A stretch of DNA of 64,000 bases from the NCBI GenBank assembly GCA_949825065.1, contig OX463838.1, forward strand, positions 2,954,251 through 3,018,250, written 5' to 3'. A program made the translations under genes and the position numbers. This DNA comes from Odontocerum albicorne (taxonomy: Eukaryota; Arthropoda; Insecta; Trichoptera; Odontoceridae). The notes beneath the pieces were generated by a model, which worked only from the letters and a program-made list of their open reading frames with translations, was not told where the DNA came from and made no database searches. Each line of letters starts with the position of its first letter. Within the stretch, counting starts at the first letter, position 1. Of this stretch, positions 18,840 through 29,055 are shown in pieces.

Positions 18840-19035
18840 GTTCGGGTGATTATCCGTCTTTATTGGGTTCATGGGCATATGCTCACGTGTGTGTTTATGG
18901 ATTTCGTGGGGATGGATAGTCATTTTAATGATTTATGCAACCATGTAACTTGCTTAATTTACTTTCGTCTATTTGGTTGGAAGAGATTGCCGCCTTGCAA
19001 CAATCCCGCCAGATTGTATTTGCAATAAAAGTGTT
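18840..19035 (+). mobile_element. SINE-c copy
   Basis: Head with TTATTGGGTTCATGGGCATA and TGTTTATGGATTTCGTGGGG (compare 7590-7650), then the tail GGTTGGAAGAGATTGCCGCC with CCAGATTGTATTTGCAATAA and ATAAATAAATAAA. Inserted within the composite repeat. Confidence 0.6.
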
Positions 19036-19039
19036 AAAT

Positions 19040-19325
19040 AAATAAATAAATGTACAATCGTTTTTGATCATTTAAAATATACAACACAAGATGTTTAAAA
19101 GTATCAACAATGCACCTTTAACATGATGTACTCGTATAATACAAAACTACAGGTGGATTAGAGGTACATGGCCGCATGGTAAAGCACTGGACTTTCGTGC
19201 GGAAGGTTGCCGGTTCGAACCCCGCACTGTGTTACTTCCCTCCATTGACACATGCATTTTTTCATAGTATTCGAGGATATAAGGATACACATGACTTCGA
19301 TCATATCTATTCTTAAAAAAAAAAA
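19040..19325 (+). mobile_element. Composite repeat, part 2, containing a SINE-a
   Basis: 19040-19157 (TTTAAAATATACAACACAAG, TGTTTAAAAGTAT) is the inverse of 57691-57780. The SINE-a follows at 19158-19325 with a complete tRNA-like head: GGCCGCATGGTAAAGCACTG and B box CCGGTTCGAACCCC, ending in TATTCTTAAAAAAAAAAA. The same SINE and spacer together occur at 57524-57780, so the SINE was duplicated with its surroundings. Confidence 0.75.
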
Positions 19326-19530
19326 TTATAAAAACATACCGGTATGCTCCGATCGTAGCCGATGAGTTTGCTTGTAAACAATAGCTCACTTAAAAAGAAG
19401 AAAAAAAAAAACAGATGCGTAAGACTCTCGCGCGGTAGAAGTGAAACTTTTTATCTCCTGGGAAAAGTTGATTTTATGCATTGCTTTTTTTCCATTTGTT
19501 AACGATTTATTTTAGGGTTAGGAAATGGTT
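19326..19530. other. Unassigned sequence
   Basis: Nothing recognised beyond an A-run near 19400. Confidence 0.3.
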
Positions 19531-19790
19531 ATGGGGAATTTAATTTAAGAAAATCTCTCTTAATTATATAAAAAATTCTTATGTGGAATTTAATTCAAGA
19601 AAATCTCTCTTAATTAAATAAAAAATATAATTTATTTTTATTTTTAATAATAAATAATAATATTATATAATACACTGAATAATATTAAAATAATATTTAT
19701 TATTATTAATAATAAATAATTATTAATATTCAAATCACTAATAATATTTTATTAATAAATAAAATATTTAATAATAATTTAATACACCGT
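19531..19790. repeat. 50-bp duplication followed by an almost pure A/T tract
   Basis: Two units of about 50 bp (GGAATTTAATTTAAGAAAAT, CTCTCTTAATT) at 19531-19630. Then 19625-19790 is made of TAATAATAAATA-type words with only a handful of G or C. Confidence 0.8.
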
Positions 19791-20569
19791 TTCACTTTTT
19801 GTGACGTTCAGGCCAATTTGCCCTACAGCGCGAATAGAAGTTTCACTTCAAAAAGGTGAAAGAAACGAAAGCTCCATGGCATAGCTTCGCTTTGCAACTC
19901 AACTGACGTTGGAATGGCGATGGAGTCCTCGACTACGAGACCTAGCAACGACGACGTACGAATCTGGAGTTAGATCACCCTTCAGGAGAGTCTGCTCTCT
20001 AAACGATGCTTTGCAAATTGTCCTTATTCATCGATTTAGGGCAAAAAATATTTATTTTAAACCTGCCCTGTTTTTAAATGTGGCATGTAAAGAGATTTGA
20101 GGGTGGCGCTTCAGGCGTTATATTTGCCTTTCTTCTCGGCATTTAGTCAGCTCGTAAAATATGGAATATTCACTATTGACTCACTCAATGGCTGGGAAAA
20201 TATTGAATATTGACCCACGACAGATTTCGAGCGGCATTCTTGTAGTTATTGTCCGATTTCTGAGCTTATCTCTGCTTTTTGTTTGCTCTTTTGAAAGTAT
20301 TTCTATAGGACTGTGTAAACATTGCGCATCTCTCTGCTTGGATGTGAAAAAGGACGATTTATCTGAAATGTCGGTTGGATTGGCCATCGACCCATAAAGG
20401 TGTTTTTTGTGAGATAAAGCATTTTATAATAGTATAACAAAACTGGATATGAGCCGTGCTGCTGCGAAGAATAGTTAGTTTTTTTTATTGACACTTAAGA
20501 TTTGTTGATCATTATATTCTGATAGAATTGTATATTGAGAAAGAAACTCTTTTTCCCATAAGTATAGTA
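19791..20569. other. Unassigned; short segment related to the 61-kb minisatellite
   Basis: 19960-20020 (GGAGTTAGATCACCCTTCAG, GAGAGTCTGCTCTCTAAACG) resembles 61122-61160, the start of the 30-bp array there. GAAGTTTCACTTC near 19829 is an inverse of GTAGAAGTGAAAC near 19436. A 78-codon ORF (20161-20397) has a hydrophobic stretch but no known domain. Confidence 0.3.
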
Positions 20570-21080
20570 AAGATGATAGTTCACAACAGTACTTTAGTAC
20601 ATACTGTAGTGTGTGGGAATGAAACGTGGATATAATGATGGGAAAATATTAAAAATAGTCGAATAAATGTTGCAGAAACGCGTGCACTTGGAAGAATGTA
20701 TGGGGTGACAATGTATGAAAGAATATTGTATAAAGTGATTAAGAATTCATGTAAACTTAAGCCTGGTGTATTGAGTAAGGTAAAGAAGAGCAGTGTAAGA
20801 TTTTTAAGACTCGTGAAACGGATGAATGCACAAGCACTAACAAAAAATAAACAGTGCAGTGTTTGAAAGGATGAAGGAAGGGGGTGTAGAGAAAGACCAG
20901 GGCAGTTATTATTGGATCAACCAAATTATATTTTGAAAGAAGAAAATGTAAGAGTAAGTTGAATCGTAAGAGCTGTATTAGATGGTGTATGTATATGTGG
21001 AAGGGATGGAGCATGTGTGTCGAGATAGGAAAGTCTGGCTCTCATTCTCTGCCTACCCCAGTAGGGAAACGTTGTGACGG
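20570..21080 (+). mobile_element. LINE-A 3' fragment with complete 3' end
   Basis: VCGNETWI at about 20612, then INVAETRALGRMYGVTMYER, a degraded HVERMN region (RLVKRMNAQAL near 20810), GRERPGQLLLDQPNY and finally KSGSHSLPTPVGKRCDGIN, which corresponds to the 3' terminal codons and the family signature CTCTGCCTACCCCAGTAGGG. Frames are broken by several indels. Confidence 0.75.
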
Positions 21081-21385
21081 TATAAATATACTTTTGTTTA
21101 TGGTATAAAACGTTGTGATGGTATAAATATAATTTTGTTTATGGTATGATATTTTGTTTATGGTATGAAACGTTTTGTTTATGGTATAATTTTACTTATG
21201 GTATAATTTTGTTTATGGTATAGTTTTGTTTATGGTATAATTCTGTTTATGGTATAATTTTGTTTTTGGTATAATTTTGTTAATGGTATAATTTTGTTAT
21301 AAGGATATAATTTTGGTATAATTTTTGTCTATGGTAAATAGTTTTTTTGGTATGAAACGTTGTGATGGTATAAATATAATTGTGT
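21080..21385 (+). repeat. Degenerate 17-bp minisatellite (GTTTATGGTATAATTTT)
   Basis: About 17 imperfect units of GTTTATGGTATAATTTT with length variants. It starts directly after the LINE-A 3' end, whose GACGGTATAAATATA resembles the unit, so it probably grew from the LINE tail. Confidence 0.75.
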
Positions 21386-22214
21386 TTATTGTACCTTTAA
21401 TACGTAATTATTAGCATCGATTAAATAAATAACATAGCTGAACATCTATAAGTAAACTCTTTACGTTTGTCATTCATCGAATGAAAAATATATTATAATA
21501 TTTTTCAGAAACAATATTATCAGAAAAATACCCTAATTTTTTGGGTATAAAATAAATTATCATTTTGACACTTGATATTAGTTTGAATAAATCAATCCGA
21601 GTACTCAAATCTCGTCCAAGTGTACTAATTTTAACTAAGTGTACGAAGTTAATTGTATAGAAAAAAATAGCGGACTCAAATCCATAACAATAATTCGGTG
21701 CCATTTGAACACAGGTGACTCTTAACTGTAGCAACGATGAGTTCAATCTATTAACAGTTTATTCAGAATTATGACTTCTGAAATTTTAGATCTGCAAGCT
21801 AAATTTATTACGTTTTTTAATCTATTTTCTTTGTTTACAGAGGATGCTCGTTGAAAATGGAGAAGAAAATGAAGGAATGTGGACGTCGTGGAGAGATCTT
21901 TATCTAGTAATGATAGACGATGACTGAAGACCCTTTAGATAAAAAAGAAAAAAATAGATGATTCGTATATCGCTGGTTTTTTAAAATAAAAACTCACCTC
22001 AAAAGCACGAGTGTTAAAGGTCAAAAAGAAGAACAAACTATTAAATGATAACTCTTTTCGGATAAAGTTCAAAATTATTTAAATAAATACATTTTTGATG
22101 TACAAACTGTCCCAAAAGTAACATAGGAATTTAAATAAAATATAATTTCAAAATTTTCAACTATGTACACATAGTTTTATACAGAATGTAAATTCAAACA
22201 CTTTCCATGGGTAA
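21386..22214. other. Unassigned AT-rich sequence
   Basis: No gene or repeat recognised. Confidence 0.3.
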
Positions 22215-22445
22215 TTTCCTTCTTCTCCCTGGCTCCATCCCAATTCATTGTCTGCGAAGACCATTGGGGACAGCTCTCCTCGTCCTCAGGTTGTATGCTC
22301 TTCTGTCCCGGACTACGTCCCCCAGGCCGTTCCTCTGCATCAGGTTATCTTTTTGCACCACCCATGAATTCTTTAGTCTTCCTCTGGTTGTTATTCGAGG
22401 GAGATCCATGGAGATTGCCTGGTTCACAATGTGATATCCATGGGT
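22215..22445 (-). mobile_element. LINE tail fragment (third lineage)
   Basis: The minus ORF at 22245-22463 gives TTRGRLKNSWVVQKDNLMQR and NGLGDVVRDRRAYNLRTRRA, the pattern found at the extreme C-terminus of non-LTR reverse transcriptases (RGRPKxRW, then DRxxWRxxxRxA). The WRM/HVxR part is missing. Identification rests on pattern only. Confidence 0.5.
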
Positions 22446-22928
22446 AATTTTCAATGTTAACATAAAATCTGAAAAAAATAACAGAAAAGGAAATTATGGA
22501 AAATTTTACATGTTATGAGATTTTTAAATTCCTCGTGACTTTTGGAACACTATGTATTGATAAATACTTGATATATTTGGGCTTTCAGGATGAATGACGA
22601 GTGGAAGGGATTTATGTAAGTTCGTGAGTGTGGGTTTCTTCTTGTTGTTTTAATTTTGGTTGTTTTTGTATTTGTGTTTCTGTGTATTTTTTTTTTGTTT
22701 TAATTTTGTTTTGATTTTGATTTTTATTCGTATGATTGTGTACGGTATAGTGTGGGATGAATATTTTTGGTATTTTTGGAGTGATGATGTGTGAGCAGTT
22801 GAATTTCGCAAGATGTTTCCAGTTGTAGTTGAGTGTCACTGTCAGGTTGATGAGAGCGTGCAACGGGGTTTGGTTTTTGAGTAATCAAAAATCGGAAAGA
22901 AGTATCGATTTATTTTTCTCATGCTAAA
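22446..22928. other. Unassigned sequence
   Basis: A G/T-rich stretch at 22620-22740 (TTTTGTTTTAATTTTG-like); no gene recognised. Confidence 0.3.
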
Positions 22929-23090
22929 TATCCTCAGTGAGATACAGGCAAAAGCCTAGTTTACTGGGGATACGACAAAAGAAAGGCAACAAACTCAGAT
23001 CCAGTAAAATTGTATGTCCAAATCAAATTATCTGTTGTTTTTCTCAAATTGTGTATATTTCTTGTCATGTGTAATAATAAATAAAATAAA
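22929..23090 (+). repeat. PLE-2-related fragment
   Basis: TTTACTGGGGATACGACAAA then GCAACAAACTCAGATCCA matches 27307-27420, and more loosely the arms of the inverted repeat at 14060-14110 (GGCTACAAACTCAGATCCAT). Confidence 0.5.
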
Positions 23091-23164
23091 TAAATATTAC
23101 TTATAAAACGTTATTTTGTCTTAAAATACATAAATTCTGGTACAAAGAGGTCTGGTGCCTAATT

Positions 23165-23236
23165 TTATTAAAAAAGATTGGTTGAAAGAGCTTTCTACGT
23201 GGCGATAAATTCATCAAGTTGTTCTGTATACAGCAA
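23165..23236 (+). mobile_element. SINE-b tail fragment
   Basis: GATTGGTTGAAAGAGCTTTC, ATAAATTCATCAAGTTG and CTGTATACAGC fit the SINE-b tail. Confidence 0.5.
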
Positions 23237-23814
23237 AAGTATAAAAACAATATTATTTCGGGCGAATAATAATTATCAAATAAAAGTGAAATCGTAATAG
23301 AAAAACTGAAGTATTCTGAAATAAATTATTTGTTTGCTCCAAACACCATCTAAATTTTGTGGAGAGTCAAAAAAAAATATCGATGTATTATTGTTCTCGA
23401 AAGAATCATACTTGTAACAACGAGCCGAGTGAGGTACTAAAGTGACGAAGCCGAGCTGTTCGGCGCGCCACAACGCAGCGCAGTGCATAGGTGGTCGATA
23501 TAAATGTCGCATGTAATGCATTGGGTATGTCGAGATGCGGCCTCTGATAGCATCGGTTCGGGGCCCGGGGTGGATCAACATTGGAACACATCGTTAAGTA
23601 TCGAGATTCTGATATAACGTCATTTGATATCTGAGATTATCTTCGGTACAGGAAGCGGATGGGCTAATTTATGCACACGCCTTAGTTATAAAAACTTACT
23701 TGCTGAATTCAGTGTCAACTTAATTAACGGTTCTTTATATTCCAAAACATACAATTGAAGTATCTTTTGAAATTACATTCTCTATATACACAGATTGCCT
23801 CATAAAAATAGAAG
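23237..23814. other. Unassigned; GC-richer patch 23410-23600
   Basis: The patch (CGGCGCGCCACAACGCAGCG, GGTTCGGGGCCCGGGGTGG) includes a TATAAATG at about 23500 and small ORFs without known domains. It may be a promoter region of a host gene or an element. Confidence 0.3.
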
Positions 23815-24335
23815 ATGTGATGAAAAGAAGAGCTGGAATTGCAAAGAATGCGAAGTCTAGAACCATCATGATGGAAATGCGTCGAGTTAAGTCTGTTGTC
23901 TTCGCGATATTTATAATAAATACGACGCGGAGACATGGACTATGAGAGGAAGTGAGAGACGATGAATAGATACATTTGAAATGTGATGCTGGAAAAGGAT
24001 GTTACGAATTCTATGGATAGCAAGGCGAACTAATGCACCTATTCTCGAAGAACTTCAAGTCATCTTCACACTGTCGAAAATATGCATACGATGAGTTCCT
24101 CGGTTCTTTAGAGGCATTGCTCGTGGCCAGAGATATATATTGTGGTCACTGAAATCTTGGAAGGACGATGCACAAGGGACTGACCCTCAATTTATTGAAC
24201 TGACCAAGCGAGATACGCAACAGGATGGACGAAGAGGAGACGTCAAGATCTATCATGGGAATCACGATGCTCAGTCATGCCCTACATGATAGGATGGGTA
24301 TAGATCGATTCACATGCTGCAGTGTTGTATAGCGT
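23815..24335 (+). mobile_element. LINE tail fragment (fourth lineage), degraded
   Basis: Across frames: MKRRAGIAKNAKSRTIMMEM, then residues fitting the ETWTMR and MWCWRRMLRIpW region (AAATGTGATGCTGGAAAAGG, GTTACGAATTCTATGG), then GHxAR (TTTAGAGGCATTGCTCGTGG) and TMLSHALHDRMGIDR near 24280. The order fits the C-terminal third of a non-LTR ORF2. There are many stops and shifts. Confidence 0.6.
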
Positions 24336-25497
24336 TAAAACATTGAATGACAGAATAATTGCGAAATTTTTTGTCACCACTTAGGTAATCATTTTGATAA
24401 TGACCAAAACGTAGATAATATTATTTATATGCGGCTTCTTTTTGGTGTGTTTACTAAATATTTTTGCTATAAACCGTGAAGTGTTTTATGTGGGTTTGGC
24501 ATTTCTCCTATAGTATTGGAAGAGACGCCTCACTCAATTGATACTATATTTATTTAGATGAAACTGTGTATTGTTGTTTAGTAAATTCTAACACCAAGGT
24601 CCAAAAGTTCCAAACCTGAACCAGTTAGAATATGTTTGGACATATATTATACCACAGCAGATACGCCAGCCACGCCTGGCGCATGATCAATGATGTTATG
24701 GATATAATTTGATACTTATACCATTAAAAGTATGTGAAGTAGAACTGACAGAAGACTTGATGTTTCTTTATATTCTGAAATGTTAAAAACTGAATATCAT
24801 GCGGTTATCATTTTTTTTTTAAATAAGGGAAAAGCCAGGAAGAAATTAAAATTACAATCCTAGAGAAACTTTAAGTCATTTTGAAAAATAAATTAACCGG
24901 TCAAAAATGAATTGGTGATTAAAAATTGGGGAGTAAAACTACACGGTGATTATATTGAAAAATAAAAAAAAGGTTCATTCTAAAGCAGAATGATGTTATA
25001 TTTTGATGTGATTTTTTTTCCCCAAATAAATTTAAATTTAAGTGGCAGGGGTGTTTCGCTTTACTAAATTATTCTCAAACTTTACTTAGTACATAGTTAA
25101 CCAAGCATATACAGCAACTTTTTATGAGGGTTGTTCGTTTAAAAGTTGGTGGTTTCCAAAATGTCAGAATGTTTGGTATGCCACATATTGAGAACAGTTT
25201 AACAGCGCTTTTTTAAAGTGAAAGAGGTCAGTCACTTAAATTTAAGTTGATAGCTCATTTTTTTCACACGCAAGTGTTTAAAAATGGGGTTGCTTAATTT
25301 AAATATCCAATCAATCAATAAAATGTTTTATTTTATTACTTTTTAATATATTTTGGCCGAAAACTTTTTACGTTGGATGCCAAGGAAGTGTAATGGGGAA
25401 TGTAATATAACCAGGGGAGAATGGACTTCCAAAATTAGAAATAATACAAACAAATTATGCGTGTGAAGTGTGAAGGAAAGAAAATATATGAGGTGTT
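24336..25497. other. Unassigned AT-rich sequence
   Basis: No ORF, repeat or regulatory site recognised, apart from a weak SINE-b tail-like GTATTGGAAGAGACGCCTCA near 24512. Confidence 0.3.
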
Positions 25498-25875
25498 GTT
25501 TATAGTTAAGGCATTAACGTTGTGGAGGTTTAAGGACATTGTAATTTATTTTTATCAAAATATCAGTAGTAACGGAAATAAATTGGACAGATTAGAGGCC
25601 CTAGAAATTTCTAAGTCAGTACATCGAGGCGAACATCTGGTAAACACGTACCATACATATCAAGAATCTCTCCACTGCTCGCCGAGGTCGTCCTATGCCT
25701 CCCTCACCCCTCAGCCCCCAACCGTTGAAGCGTGTATATCGGTACCAGTTCGAACATAATTTAGTCTTGTTTGTGCTCCCCTGAAGATGAAGTGAAAGCC
25801 TTGAAACCGGTAGGGTTATACCGTCACAAAAAAGTGGAATGAACAGTGTTTGATAAAAATAAATTACAAAGATAT
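25498..25875. mobile_element. PLE-1 copy with internal segment
   Basis: The outer left flank (GTTAAGGCATTAACGTTGTG, GAGGTTTAAGGACATTGTAA) is followed by an internal segment of about 200 bp (25560-25757), then a complete plus-oriented arm: TTGTTTGTGCTCCCCTGAAG, GTGAAAGCCTTGAAACCGGT, AGGGTTATACCGTCAC. The internal segment includes an open frame ending LVNTYHTYQESLHCSPRSS without known domain. Confidence 0.65.
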
Positions 25876-26099
25876 GAGGTTTTTGTTCGAATCCATATAA
25901 GACAAATTTAATCTAGAAATATGCCAGAAACAGGATAGTGGCAATAGGGGCAATAAACCACAACATTCCATAAAATATTTATTTCCTTTTATTATATCAA
26001 TATACGTTATAATTAATACATCATAATACCTGACTGATTTTTATATTTTTAGCTTCTCTCGAATTAGAGAACGAAATGTACTTTACTTTTTTTAGTTAT

Positions 26100-26290
26100 A
26101 TAATAGTTAAGTCATTAACATTGAGTAGGTTTAAAGACATCGTAATTTGTTTAATCAAACACTGTTTATTCCTCTTTATGTAACGGTATAACTCTACCGG
26201 TTTCAAGGTTTTCACCTCTTCATCAGCAGAGCACAAACAATACTTGTTTGTGCTCGCCTGATGACAAATCACACTAATGACAAAATACTT
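26100..26290. mobile_element. PLE-1 copy, contracted hairpin
   Basis: Minus-oriented arm AACACTGTTTATTCCTCTTT, CTACCGGTTTCAAGGTTTTC, TTCATCAGCAGAGCAC. The opposite arm is reduced to TTGTTTGTGCTCGCCTGATG. On the minus strand the CTGATGA, AGGTGAAAACCT and GAAACC blocks are intact. Confidence 0.7.
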
Positions 26291-27223
26291 CTGTTTTTGC
26301 TCCAAGCAGAGATTCAATTATTTGTCTTGCATATATATTTGCAGTAAAAAAAATATATTATGGAGAACAAATTCTTGATAAATATGGGTATATAATGAAA
26401 AACTATTTCAGGAGTAAACTGAACATGCAAGATTTGTTTTTTAATTTGCTATCAATTGACAAATGTTATTAGACCATCTTGTCTGTGGTTTGCTCTCCTC
26501 TGTCAGTTTTGAGCCTCTAACCAAGAATTTTTGTGGTTCGTTTACCATAGATTAAAAATAAATGTACGTTATTACTTGGTCTGAGGCTCATTACAGCGAA
26601 TCTTAGTGTTAATGTTCATGCGAATCCAATCAATGAATTAAAAAAAAATATATTGCTAATTTGACTTGTCATCCTGTTGTACGGGATAATATAATGGCCG
26701 ATTTATTTTTTGATTTTGTGATTGCATTATTTATGTGTGTGTTGTCTCCCAAACTGTAGATGTAGATGGGTGTATAGATGCAGCGTACCCTTAACAATGC
26801 ACATTGTCTGTCTATGCTAAATTATAACGTATCGGGTTTCAAACCAACTGATGCTACTCCCAACTATAATATATTGAGTGACATTGGCTACAAAAATCAC
26901 TGAATTTGAACAAATTAAGACTTGAAAAACATTGAATTAATTTGATATATATTTTAAATCTAAAAAGGTGTTTTAGTGAGCTCTTAAATGTGGTGTCTTT
27001 TTGATGATTTTATATACAGAACATTGTGAGATGGATTTTTGATTTATCTGAAATTTTGAAGTGCACCAAGGATTGACTCATGTGCTATATATTATACTAG
27101 TATTTATAATAAGGCCTCACAACTTATCAAGTTGGTGGGATTTTATGACAGATATATTAAATAATTGATCATCAATCGGTAAGAAACTATCAAGTTATTA
27201 TGTTAGAGTATTTTTCTAAATAA
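26291..27223. other. Unassigned sequence
   Basis: No gene. GGGTTTCAAACC near 26841 is B-box-like, but no tRNA-like head surrounds it. Confidence 0.3.
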
Positions 27224-27420
27224 ATATGCCTTCAGTAAGATTACTTATAAATATGCCTTCAGTAAGATAAATATGCCTTCAGTAAGATAAATATGCCTTC
27301 AGTAAGATTCAGCTAAAATTACTGGGGACACGATGAAAGAAAAGCAATAAGCCCAGATCCATATAAATTAACTGTCCACTTTAAATTACCTATTTTTATT
27401 GTATTGTGTGTCTTGTTCTT
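27224..27420 (+). repeat. 21-bp array (ATAAATATGCCTTCAGTAAG) and PLE-2-related fragment
   Basis: Four units with ATGCCTTCAGTAAGAT at about 27225, 27252, 27273 and 27294 (spacings 26-27, 21, 21). 27307-27420 then carries the segment shared with 22965-23065 (ATTACTGGGGACACGATGAA, CCCAGATCCATA). In the other copy, CCTCAGTGAGAT stands at the equivalent place, suggesting that the array seeded from the element. Confidence 0.7.
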
Positions 27421-27423
27421 CAT

Positions 27424-27478
27424 AAACTATGTCTGTGTGAAGACATAGTTTATATGGCATCTATAATTATATGCCATG
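27424..27478. other. Two adjacent small hairpins
   Basis: AAACTATGTCT and AGACATAGTTT pair perfectly over 11 bp with a 6-nt loop. ATGGCAT and ATGCCAT follow at once. They abut the mariner copy that begins at 27479. Confidence 0.7.
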
Positions 27479-27918
27479 TATTGGGTGTTAACATAAGTTG
27501 TGTCCGTTTTTTTCCAATTTAAAAATGAGCACCAAAAGTAAAACAAAATGGTAAATGTTATACGTCATTCGATAGAAAATTTTCTGCTCTATAAGATATT
27601 GTGTTTGCTTTTACGTTGCATATATTATTTTATTTGATTACAAGCCTTCAAAATGGAATGTCAAGTAGACGAAAGTGAGCATTTTCGACACTTTCTTCTG
27701 TTCGCGTTCAATAGAGGATAAAGCTACCAAAGCTGATTGTGATATTTGCGAAGTGTACGGTGAAGATGCTATGAATGAAAGGACAGCTCGTCGATGGTTT
27801 TTGCGTTTCGAAGACGGTAATTTCGACCTGAAAGACATGGAGCGTTCCGGACGACCAGTGGACTATTATTCATGAAGATCCCCTTCAAACATTTTTCATC
27901 ACCATTTTTTCGGTTTAT
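27479..27918 (+). mobile_element. mariner transposon, 5' part, same family as 16709-17410
   Basis: TA (27479-27480) then TTGGGTGTTAACATAAGT. The plus strand has MECQVDESEHFRHFLLFAFN at 27654, a 2-bp deletion that shifts the frame, then KADCDICEVYGEDAMNERTA and RRWFLRFEDGNFDLKDMERS, the mariner helix-turn-helix domain. After the PVDYYS region, a piece matching the family's far end is joined in inverse orientation at about 27888-27915. The catalytic domain and right end are missing. Confidence 0.85.
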
Positions 27919-28325
27919 TATATTTTGATGCTGTGAAGGCTTTATCGATGCTATTTACATATTATTTAATCTTTATTTTAGGGCGCTGTTTATCATGTTC
28001 CTTGCGAAATCTTATATTATTTTAACAAGGTTTGAAGTATCATCTGCAAACCTAAATTTTATTACTATAGTTTTTCCTGCAAGTTCTTAAAATATATATA
28101 AAGTGACAAAAGGTACGTTTAATCTCCAACTTAAATTAATATTTTGTTATAAACAAGATATTCCAGCCAATAAATATATATGTATATATATAGCTTGATA
28201 ACTTTTATATTAAACGTTTAATAAAAAAATCCCATGTTAATTAATTAAGGAGGTATTTCTAATTAATTCATTCTATTTCTTCAGTTGGAATTCAACAACC
28301 TTATAAATCCTTAAGCCAAGTATTA
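27919..28325. other. Unassigned AT-rich sequence
   Basis: Nothing recognised. Confidence 0.3.
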
Positions 28326-28530
28326 GGAGTGCATCCCGGCGGAAGAGGTAGCATTAATAATAATTACCAAGGGCGAGGCTTCCCGCAGGTGCAGGCGTGC
28401 GTAGCGGCGTCACGGAGCATGCGCGCCGCGTCGGGTCGGGAGCGCGTAACGCGGGGGCGGGTCGCGCGCTCGGTAGCCCGGTTTCAGTGGGAGGCCCGCC
28501 CACTCGCCTGTTCTCCTGGTACCGACATGC
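28326..28530. promoter_or_regulatory. GC- and CpG-rich island
   Basis: About 200 bp with dense CpG (GCGTGCGTAGCGGCGTCACG, GCATGCGCGCCGCGTCGGGT, ACGCGGGGGCGGGTCGCGCG) in an AT-rich setting. ORFs cross it, but no domain is recognised. Candidate promoter or first exon of a host gene, or the 5' end of an element. Confidence 0.35.
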
Positions 28531-28856
28531 TTCCGTATTATGCTTATTTATTCAAATCATAATCATATACAAACACCCTACATGTGATACGATCTCATTC
28601 TCGCAGCGCGAAAGCCTTAATCATAATCAGCGAGGGCGATATGCGATGTTCTGAATTCATACAAGAAATTTTATAGATCTTGCAGTGATATTCTTAAAAT
28701 GCAGTGAACAGTGGAGTATTCCGACACATTACTATATTATTTTATATAAGTAATTTTAATCATAATTTAAGATTTATTTGACTTATGCCCCGTGTTTTTA
28801 TCTAAAAATGAGCATTCTTATTTTACAAGTATTTTTAAATCTGTTTTATATGTCGA
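28531..28856. other. Unassigned AT-rich sequence
   Basis: Nothing recognised. Confidence 0.3.
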
Positions 28857-29008
28857 CCTTCTTGTCCTAGTTAGTAGAACATTTGACTAAATGCTTGGGT
28901 TTTAAGTGTATCGTGGGTTTCCACATAAAACCTATTAACGCCTTCTTTCTGGTAGGTGGGAAGAATTTGTCCTGTAATAAATCTACCAGGTTGGTCTGTA
29001 TACAAATT
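28857..29008 (+). mobile_element. SINE-b, degraded copy
   Basis: ACCTTCTTGTCCTAGTTAGT head, a lost B box (GTGTATCGTGGGTTTCC), and the tail TTTCTGGTAGGTGGGAAGAA, AATAAATCTACCAGGTTGG, CTGTATACAA. Confidence 0.65.
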
Positions 29009-29055
29009 GATCTGTAATAATAATATTCACGTGATAATTTTAGTATTTTCGTATA

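Noticed and set aside
19158..19240. tRNA gene (good A- and B-box-like sequence)
   Set aside because: The acceptor and anticodon arms do not close, and the same sequence recurs with a SINE body and A-tail.
22612..22863. Lys/Gln/Thr-rich minus ORF
   Set aside because: Low-complexity translation of a T/G-rich tract.
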